Positions 33,686 through 40,025 of a stretch of DNA of 64,000 nt are shown piece after piece. Position 1 is the first letter of the stretch; the number at the start of each line of letters is the position of its first letter. Origin of the DNA: Streptomyces netropsis (lineage in GTDB: Bacteria; Actinomycetota; Actinomycetes; Streptomycetales; Streptomycetaceae); NCBI RefSeq assembly GCF_014203545.1, contig NZ_JACHJG010000009.1, forward strand, positions 283,225 through 347,224. The letters are read 5' to 3'. The notes below the pieces were generated by a model, which was not told where the DNA came from, searched no databases, and saw only the letters and a program-made list of their open reading frames with translations. A program made the translations under genes and the position numbers.

Positions 33686-35032
33686 GTGTCCCTTCCGCTC
33701 GCCCCGATATCCCTGCCGCCGCTCCCCGAGGGGCCGACGCCCGCGCCCGTGTGGCCCGCGTCGACGCAGACCCTGCCGTCGGGCGACCTCGCCGTCGGCG
33801 GGGTCGCCCTCGCCGAACTCGCCGACCGCTTCGGCACCCCCTCCTACGTCATCGACGAGGACGAGGTGCGCACCCGGGCCCGCGCCTGGCGCACCGCGCT
33901 CCCGCACGCCGACGTCGCCTACGCCGGCAAGGCGTTCCTCACCCGCGCCATGATCCGCTGGATCCGGGAGGAGGGCCTGTGCCTGGACGTCTGCTCCGCC
34001 GGTGAGCTGGAGCTGGCCGCGCACACCGGCTTCCCCGCCGAGCGCATCGTGCTGCACGGCAACGCCAAGAGCCCCGACGACCTGCGGGCCGCGCTGCGCC
34101 TGGGCGTGGGCCGCCTCGTCATCGACAGCACGGGCGAGATCGCGAGGCTCGCCGCCCTCATCCCGCCGGGCACCCGGCAGAAAGTGCTGGTGCGGGTCGT
34201 ACCGGGAGTGGCGGCCGGGGCGCACTCGGCCGTCCGGACCGGGGTGGAGGGCCAGAAGTTCGGACTGCCGGTCGCGGGCGGCGAGGCCGAGGACGCGGTG
34301 GCGCGGATCCTCGGCCAGCCCCGGCTCGAACTGACGGGGCTGCACTGCCACCTCGGGTCACAGATCGCCGAACTCGGCCCGTACGTCACGGCGGTTCAGC
34401 GGCTCGTCCCGCTGCTCGCCCGGATCCGGGACCGGCACGGGGTGACGTTCCCGGAGCTCGACCTCGGCGGCGGCTTCGCCATCGCCTACCGCGACGGCGA
34501 CCCGGCTCTGGACCCGCGCGCGTACGCCAACCGGGTCGGCGGGGAACTCGCGCTGCAGTGCGCCCGGTTCGACCTCCCGGTACCCCGGCTGACCGTGGAG
34601 CCGGGCCGCTGGATCGCGGGGCCCGCGGGCGTGGCGCTCTACCGGGTGCTCGCCGTGAAGTCCACGGGCGACACGACGTTCGTGGCGGTGGACGGCGGTA
34701 TGAGCGACAACCCGCGCCCCGCGCTGTACGGCGTGCGCTACACGGTCCGGCTCGTGGGCCGCGCCTCGCCCGCGCCGGCCCGCGCGATGACCGTGGTGGG
34801 ACGGCACTGCGAGGCGGGAGACGTCCTCGCCGAGGGGGTGCAGCTGCCCGGCGACATCCGCCCCGGCGACGTCCTGGCCGTTCCGGCGTCCGGTGCGTAC
34901 CACCTGTCGATGGCGTCCGCGTACAACCTCGTCGGCCGGCCGCCCGTGGCGGCGGTCTCCGGCGGGCGGGCGCGGCTGCTCGTACGCCGCGAGACGCTGG
35001 AGGACCTGCGCAGCCGCGACGTGGGCGAATGA
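33686..35032 (+). CDS. lysA: Diaminopimelate decarboxylase
   Basis: PLP enzyme (alanine racemase-type TIM barrel) making L-lysine from meso-diaminopimelate. 448 aa; PLP lysine in VAYAGKAFL (Lys82), HGNAKSP, HCHLGSQI, GGGFAIAY for the phosphate, and EPGRWIAGP. The C-terminal HCEAGDVLAEGVQLPG and the final Tyr motif (GAYHLSMASAYN) complete the active site. GTG 33686 has AAGGAGG 6 nt upstream. Could be an isoform beside the main lysA of the genome, as the SAV_915 linkage suggests (inference). Confidence 0.93.
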   Translation: MSLPLAPISLPPLPEGPTPAPVWPASTQTLPSGDLAVGGVALAELADRFGTPSYVIDEDEVRTRARAWRTALPHADVAYAGKAFLTRAMIRWIREEGLCLDVCSAGELELAAHTGFPAERIVLHGNAKSPDDLRAALRLGVGRLVIDSTGEIARLAALIPPGTRQKVLVRVVPGVAAGAHSAVRTGVEGQKFGLPVAGGEAEDAVARILGQPRLELTGLHCHLGSQIAELGPYVTAVQRLVPLLARIRDRHGVTFPELDLGGGFAIAYRDGDPALDPRAYANRVGGELALQCARFDLPVPRLTVEPGRWIAGPAGVALYRVLAVKSTGDTTFVAVDGGMSDNPRPALYGVRYTVRLVGRASPAPARAMTVVGRHCEAGDVLAEGVQLPGDIRPGDVLAVPASGAYHLSMASAYNLVGRPPVAAVSGGRARLLVRRETLEDLRSRDVGE

Positions 35033-35060
35033 GTGCCCCTGTCGCGGGCCGGTGCGTGTC

Positions 35061-36170
35061 TCAGGCGACGTCCCCGAAGCGCACCTCGTGGTGCGCTTCG
35101 GGTGCCGCCAGCGCGAGGACGCCCGCGGCCTCGGTCTCCAGGGCGGCCCGGTCCGCCTTCGACAGCCGCCCGAACGGCTCGATGACCAGCGTCGCGTCCT
35201 GGCGTGCCCGGTCCAGGCGCCACAGACCGCCGACGAATCCGTCCAGCAGGAATGAGCGGTAGGCGCGGTTGGTGCGCCACAGGCGGCGGATGTCGGCGGG
35301 GTCGATGACGCGCGAGCGGTCCGCGTGGGAGAGGAGGAGGTTGTCGAACTCCGGCAGGAAGCGCACGGGCGCGGGGGTGTCCGCGTCGGGCAGCGGGGCG
35401 TCCGGCAGGTCGAACAGCTCCACGCCCTGCTCGTCGCGGAACGTCCGCAGCCGGGGCCGCAGCCGCTCGACGACCTCGCGCAGCCGGGTCAGCCCGCTCC
35501 ACGTCTGCATGTCCTTGACCGAGGCGGGCCCGAACGCCGCGAGGTAGCGCTCCAGCAGGCCGTCGAGGTCGGGCTCGGCGTCGAGCCCCCGGCCGAGCCA
35601 GGTCTCCACGGTCGTGTGCGCGGCCTGCCCGCTGCGCCCCCACAGGGCACGGGGGGTGACCTGGACGAGCGGCAGCACCGTCCGCGCCGCCATGGCCAGG
35701 GCCTGCGGCTCGTGCTCGGGCCACTCCTCGGCCAGCGCCCGGCCGAGGTCGTGGAAGGTGTACGGCCGGTCGGCGACGAGCTCGCGGGCGCGGCCGGCCA
35801 GCCGGTCCAGGTCCACACCGACGAGCCGCTTGGCGAAGGAACCCTGGAGGGCACGGTCCTGCATGGGCTGGACCACCGGCCGCAGCGCGCGGCAGTCCCG
35901 GGCGCTGACCAGGTGGATCGTGGAGCGCATCAGCGAGATCCGGACGGCCTCGCGGGAGGCGAGCAGGTCGGAGAGCGCTTCGGGCCGGAAGCCCTCGACG
36001 CGGGCCGCGAGCGTGTAATAGGGGTCCATCGGAGACTGGGCCTGGAGGCCGACGAGGCGCTCCACGGCGTCGAGCACGGGCATCGGGGCACGGCGCAGCA
36101 GCAGCTGGCGCTCCAGGAAGGCACGGTTGAGGGCGCGGGTGGAGAGCACGGGCGGTGCGGCGTTCGTCAT
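35061..36170 (-). CDS. AlkZ/YcaQ-like winged-helix DNA glycosylase-family protein
   Basis: 369-aa HTH_42-superfamily protein built from winged helices. The Q-x-Q motif of AlkZ-type glycosylases appears as GLQAQSP (Gln43-Ala-Gln45), with AWEL-like surroundings VERLVGLQAQSPMDPYYTLAARVEGF and a C-terminal FLPEFDNLLLSHADRSRVID. Relatives unhook interstrand crosslinks or remove alkylated bases. Many actinobacterial paralogues of this type (AlkX/HTH_42) have only inferred activity. Divergent from corA. Confidence 0.8.
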   Translation of the reverse strand: MTNAAPPVLSTRALNRAFLERQLLLRRAPMPVLDAVERLVGLQAQSPMDPYYTLAARVEGFRPEALSDLLASREAVRISLMRSTIHLVSARDCRALRPVVQPMQDRALQGSFAKRLVGVDLDRLAGRARELVADRPYTFHDLGRALAEEWPEHEPQALAMAARTVLPLVQVTPRALWGRSGQAAHTTVETWLGRGLDAEPDLDGLLERYLAAFGPASVKDMQTWSGLTRLREVVERLRPRLRTFRDEQGVELFDLPDAPLPDADTPAPVRFLPEFDNLLLSHADRSRVIDPADIRRLWRTNRAYRSFLLDGFVGGLWRLDRARQDATLVIEPFGRLSKADRAALETEAAGVLALAAPEAHHEVRFGDVA

Positions 36171-36317
36171 GCGTTCACGCTAGACGCGACTGCGGACAGA
36201 TACGGTCCGCATGCCTGTAGGTGTCAGGGATCGGCTCAAGGGTCACACCTGCCCCAGACGTTTATTTTGATCCGTATATCCTGTTCGCGGTCCAGTGCTG
36301 AGCAAGAGGGAGCCCCC

Positions 36318-37475
36318 ATGCCCGAGAACCCTCCGCGCCGCCAGCGACCCACCCCGAAGAAACACTCCTGGCTGCGGCCGACGACCGCCCGCCCGGGGGG
36401 CACGCCCCCGGCGAACCGCCCGTCGCCGGACGCCCCGGGCCCGACGGCCGGCGAGGGCAGCGTCGTCCACGCCGCCGTCTACCGCGACGGCCACCGCGTC
36501 AGCACCCCGACGTCCCTGGCCGACACCTACCGCCGGCTGCGCGAGCAGCCCGACGCCATGGCCTGGATCGGGCTGCACCGGCCGACGGAGAGCGAGCTGG
36601 TCTCGCTGGCCGAGGAATTCGATCTGCACCAGCTCGCGGTGGAGGACGCCCTCGAAGCCCACCAGCGCCCCAAGCTGGAACGTTACGGCGACACCCTCTT
36701 CGTCGTCCTGCGCGCCGCCCGCTATCTCGACGCCCCGGAAGAGGTCGACTTCGGCGAGCTGCACATCTTCGTCGGCCCCGACTTCGTGATCACCGTCCGG
36801 CACGGCGCGGCCCCGGACCTGTCGGCGGTCCGCCGCCGCATGGAAGCCACCCCGGAGCTGCTGGCCCTGGGCCCGGAGGCGGTGCTCTACGCGATCCTCG
36901 ACGCGGTCGTCGACGGCTACGCCCCGGTCGTGGCCGGCGTGCAGAACGATATCGACGAGATCGAGACCGAGGTCTTCGGCGGCGACCCCGCGGTGTCCCG
37001 CCGCATCTACGAACTCGCACGCGAAATGGTGGAGTTCCAGCGCGCGACCCGCCCCCTGGTCGGCATGCTCCACGGCCTGATGGCCGGCTTCGCCAAGTAC
37101 GGCACCGACGACGAACTCCAGCGCTACCTCCGCGACGTCGCCGACCACGTCACCCACACCAGCGAGCGCGTCGACGGCTTCCGCTCGGCCCTGGCGGACA
37201 TCCTCGCGGTGAACGCCACCCTCGTCACCCAGCAGCAGAACGCCGAAATGCGGGCGCTGGCGGAGGCGGGCTTCGAGCAGAACGAGGAGATCAAGAAGAT
37301 CTCGTCGTGGGCGGCGATCCTGTTCGCACCGACGCTGGTGGGGACGATCTACGGCATGAACTTCACGCACATGCCGGAGCTGACGTGGGTGTTCGGGTAT
37401 CCGTTCGCGATCGCGCTGATGGCGATCGTCTGCGTGAGCCTGTACTTCGTCTTCAAGCGGCGGGACTGGCTGTAG
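36318..37475 (+). CDS. corA: CorA-family magnesium/cobalt transporter
   Basis: 385 aa. Long cytoplasmic N-terminal domain (to about 320) and two C-terminal membrane helices; the signature YGMNF lies at the end of TM1 (AILFAPTLVGTIYGMNFTHMPELTW). The Pro-rich first 55 residues are variable. The last codons (VFKRRDWL) coincide with a 23-bp sequence repeated at 43499-43521, so this 3' end is an integration site. The gene itself is intact because the repeat restores the C-terminus. Confidence 0.94.
   Translation: MPENPPRRQRPTPKKHSWLRPTTARPGGTPPANRPSPDAPGPTAGEGSVVHAAVYRDGHRVSTPTSLADTYRRLREQPDAMAWIGLHRPTESELVSLAEEFDLHQLAVEDALEAHQRPKLERYGDTLFVVLRAARYLDAPEEVDFGELHIFVGPDFVITVRHGAAPDLSAVRRRMEATPELLALGPEAVLYAILDAVVDGYAPVVAGVQNDIDEIETEVFGGDPAVSRRIYELAREMVEFQRATRPLVGMLHGLMAGFAKYGTDDELQRYLRDVADHVTHTSERVDGFRSALADILAVNATLVTQQQNAEMRALAEAGFEQNEEIKKISSWAAILFAPTLVGTIYGMNFTHMPELTWVFGYPFAIALMAIVCVSLYFVFKRRDWL
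37449..37471 (+). repeat. attL-like direct repeat in corA 3' end
   Basis: 23 bp (GTCTTCAAGCGG...GACTGGCT) identical to 43499-43521; after one mismatch both copies continue with TAG. It covers the last codons of corA and marks the left edge of the 6-kb island. Confidence 0.85.
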
Positions 37476-37502
37476 CGACGAAGGCTGAGCATCTTGATTG
37501 AC

Positions 37503-37516
37503 TTCGCGTACGCGAA
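37503..37516. promoter_or_regulatory. 14-bp perfect palindrome TTCGCGTACGCGAA
   Basis: A perfect palindrome 32 bp inside the left edge of the island and about 185 bp before the first gene there. Typical size for a dimeric repressor site. No regulator gene is visible in the island, so the protein that would bind it is unknown. Confidence 0.5.
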
Positions 37517-37699
37517 TGACACCCGAGGGCGACTCCCAACCCCCGTGGGAGAATGCGCACCGTTGGGGAGCGAAGCATGATCCGCGCCACCAGCCGTTCC
37601 ACGCGCCTCGCTCCCCCAGTTCCGCCCTTTTCCCTCCGCAGGGCATCACTAAGAGTGTTGACTGGGCAGCCGCGAGGAGACTCACACCAGGAGGGCCGG

Positions 37700-38206
37700 T
37701 TGGAACCGAGGAGTGCCGCGGCAACAGGGAAGGACTTCCCCTACACCGCCCGTACGACGTGCTACATCGAGGTCCACAAGGACGGCACGGTGACGCACGG
37801 GAACGACCCCGCCGCCTACGAGCGGGCCGTGGCCGGCAAATCCCGTCTCTTCGCGGTCTGGCCCGGAGAGTGGTCGAGCCACTTGTTCGTGATCGACGAC
37901 CTGGACGAGTACGCGAAGGCGCACGGCATCAAGCACGACGAGGAGCGAACCGGCCTCAAGGAGCACATCCACGACGTGCGGTGGGAGCCGAACCCCTACG
38001 CCAAGGACAGCCCCCGGAGCCCGTACATCGGCGTCAGCATCACGCTGAACTGCGGCTGCTCGATCCAAGACTTGCGCGCGTTCGCCGCCCACATGCAGGA
38101 ACAGCGCGGGTGGACCGTAGCGACGAGCGGCGGCTGGGGCAGCAGCAGCGGCCCAGGAGGAACGAGGTACTCATTGCGGGTACGCCGCAAGAGCCTCGCC
38201 GACTGA
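37700..38206 (+). CDS. Unknown conserved-looking protein of the island
   Basis: 168 aa if started at TTG 37700, which has AGGAGGG 4 nt upstream; the frame is open from 37553. No family recognised. It is soluble, with a mixed alpha/beta core: RTTCYIEVHKDGTVTHGNDPAAYERAVAGKSRLFAVWPGEWSSHLFVIDDLDEYAKAHGI, then GVSITLNCGCSIQDLRAFAAHMQEQRGWTVATSGGWG. A Cys-Gly-Cys sits in the second half. It is flanked by a palindromic site upstream and a bidirectional hairpin downstream, so it is its own unit. Confidence 0.65.
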   Translation: MEPRSAAATGKDFPYTARTTCYIEVHKDGTVTHGNDPAAYERAVAGKSRLFAVWPGEWSSHLFVIDDLDEYAKAHGIKHDEERTGLKEHIHDVRWEPNPYAKDSPRSPYIGVSITLNCGCSIQDLRAFAAHMQEQRGWTVATSGGWGSSSGPGGTRYSLRVRRKSLAD

Positions 38207-38236
38207 CTCGTGCGACCACGGAGCCGCACGGCACGA

Positions 38237-38268
38237 ACGGGTGGCACAGCATGTGCTGTGCCACCCGT
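38237..38268. terminator. Bidirectional hairpin
   Basis: 15-bp perfect arms, ACGGGTGGCACAGCA (38237-38251) and its complement (38254-38268). It lies between the unknown gene ending at 38206 and the integrase remnant ending at 38272 on the other strand. Confidence 0.75.
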
Positions 38269-38271
38269 CGC

Positions 38272-38830
38272 TCAGGCCGCGGCCAGGTTCTCTGGGACGT
38301 ACTCGGGGATCGGGCCGAGCAGTGCATCGACCGCGGACGCCCCTTACGCCGGCCCCCGGCATGAAGTGGGCGTAGTGGTCGAGGGTGATGGTCCGGCTGG
38401 AGTGGCCCAGTCATCGGGCCAGGGTGACGACGGACTCGCCCGCTTCGAGGATGATCAAGGTGTAGGTGTGCTTCTCGCGCTCCGGCTGTCGACGTCCTCC
38501 GGAGAGAGGCCAAAGACCTCCCCCTGCCGCAGCCCGCAACCAAGTGCTACCACGACCGCGATGCGGTAGCGCGTATTGATCTCGTCCCGCACACGCTGCG
38601 CGATCTTCAGCGGCCACGCCTCCCGCTGGCCCTCCGGCACCTTGGGCCATCGCGCGGACTTGGCGCCATCGGGTGGCGCACTAGGCGCTTGTCGCCGATG
38701 GCCGTCTCGAAGATGTTCGAGACGGAGGCGAGGATCTTACGGGCATACCGCGGTGCACACTCGCCTTCGAGCGTGGCGATGTAGCCGTGCAGGACAGCCG
38801 CTGATCGGCGCACCGAGTGCGTGGCACCCA
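38272..38830 (-). pseudogene. Decayed tyrosine recombinase (integrase)
   Basis: Fragments of a phage-type integrase in several frames. In order: GYIATLEGECAPRYARKILASVSNIFETAIGDKRLVRHPM (SAM-like core-binding part); after a frameshift near 38680, AKSARWPKVPEGQREAWPLKI and VVVALGCGLRQGEVFGLSPEDVD (first catalytic Arg box). Then most of the catalytic core is deleted and the text resumes as HTYTLIILEAGESVVTLAR. A TGA stop (38411-38413) replaces an expected Trp or Leu, followed by LGHSSRTITLDHYAHFMP (Tyr box), and a final frameshift before VDALLGPIPEYVPENLAAA. It therefore has two frameshifts, one nonsense codon and one internal deletion; it cannot work. Confidence 0.85.
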
Positions 38831-38921
38831 ATCGGCTTGGCGGCCCCGTCACGCCAGGGGCGACAACGGCCGACTTGGTGATCACAGAGCGGAACGTCAA
38901 CGGGTGCTCCAGAATGGCGAG

Positions 38922-39497
38922 ATGGAGATGTCCGAGTCTTACGCAACGACGGTCGCGGCCGTAGCGCCCGTGATCTGGGCGATCGGAACCGTGGAGGTTC
39001 ATCAGGTGTTGAAGCGCGTATGGGCCATACGCGATGAACGGGACCGACGTCTTGCAGAGGCTCAAATAGCCATGGCTGCCGTTGACGATGCAGCAGGCCT
39101 GGCTCGGGTTCGCAATGACTTGGCAGCCGTTGACAAGCAGAGTTGGCGTGCACTGCCCGCGATCTCTCTCTACGTGGTGTGGGTTTGTCTAGGCATGGCT
39201 ATGGCTCTATGTACGATCAATGCTCTGAATTGGTTGTCTGAGGCAGGTGGACCGGGAAAGGTCAGCGGGACGGATCCGAGAACGGCAGAGTTTTGCCTAT
39301 TGGCACTTGCAGCTGGACTCAGTTTCATCACCCTCCTTCCCGTAGGAACGGCAACGACGGAGGCGACACGTTCCCTTCGGCGAGTGCGCGCCAAGCAGAA
39401 GGAGCTCACCGCGCTTGAGGCCGCAGCTGTTTCTCGTATTGAAGCCCGGCGGCCTTCGGCATCGAGGACTTCCGCTGGCACCTCACCTCCTCCGTGA
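38922..39497 (+). CDS. Unknown membrane protein of the island
   Basis: 191 aa (or 189 from ATG 38928). Three hydrophobic segments at about 8-24, 78-103 and 123-143; residues 30-75 and 145-175 are charged and helical, perhaps coiled coil. Not recognised. Its ribosome binding site (GGCGAG) is modest. It precedes, on the opposite strand and convergent, the caspase-FtsK gene, with about 530 bp of non-coding hairpin-rich sequence between. Could be an accessory membrane component of that system, but nothing proves it. Confidence 0.6.
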   Translation: MEMSESYATTVAAVAPVIWAIGTVEVHQVLKRVWAIRDERDRRLAEAQIAMAAVDDAAGLARVRNDLAAVDKQSWRALPAISLYVVWVCLGMAMALCTINALNWLSEAGGPGKVSGTDPRTAEFCLLALAAGLSFITLLPVGTATTEATRSLRRVRAKQKELTALEAAAVSRIEARRPSASRTSAGTSPPP

Positions 39498-40025
39498 GGG
39501 CTCCGCGGACCGTCCCCATGTCCGACGTCCTCAGACCGGGCCGGGACCGTCAGTTCGCCGCGTCGGAGGGCGTCCCCAGCCACTGACTGTGGGGACCGTA
39601 GCGGGACCGGACCCCACACCAACGCCTCCGGGGAACGGGCACCTCCGGAACATGGACCGCCCTTGCTAGATCCCCGAACAGCACCGGCATCGCGCGTCAC
39701 AAGCGAGTGATCCCCACCCGCGTCGACCACACCCACCGGCCTTCATATGCCCAGCCTCTGCCCCTCAAGGGCACGCCTACGCAACCCTCCGCACGGCAAC
39801 CCCATCCTCCACGAGTACACACCTTCACCTCCAGCCCCAGGCGGGCGAATTGTCGCGTGAGTATTGCTCCCGTATCCGGCCAGGGCCGAGCAAGCTGAAG
39901 CTTGGGACACTCCCCCCGGTGGGGTGTCCCAAGCTGTCTCCGCCCCGGGAGTGGCGGAGATGGGCCAGCGTCAGCAGCGTCAGGGAGGCGCCAAGGCATC
40001 CCTCAGGCACCAGCTTCCTTGCGTC
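39498..40025. other. 528-bp non-coding gap with hairpins
   Basis: No convincing coding frame. Hairpins: GTCCCCA/TGGGGAC (39572-39578/39590-39596) just after the membrane protein gene; a 12-bp stem AGCTTGGGACAC/GTGTCCCAAGCT (39899-39910/39924-39935), about 90 bp downstream of the caspase-FtsK stop; and an 8-bp stem TCTCCGCC/GGCGGAGA near 39936-39961. These probably terminate the two converging transcripts. Confidence 0.6.

Noticed and set aside
37472..37560. tRNA gene as integration target
   Set aside because: No cloverleaf could be drawn; the repeated sequence is the corA coding end.
39697..39999. 100-codon minus-strand frame downstream of the caspase-FtsK gene
   Set aside because: No ribosome binding site, runs through two terminator hairpins and has shadow-like composition.
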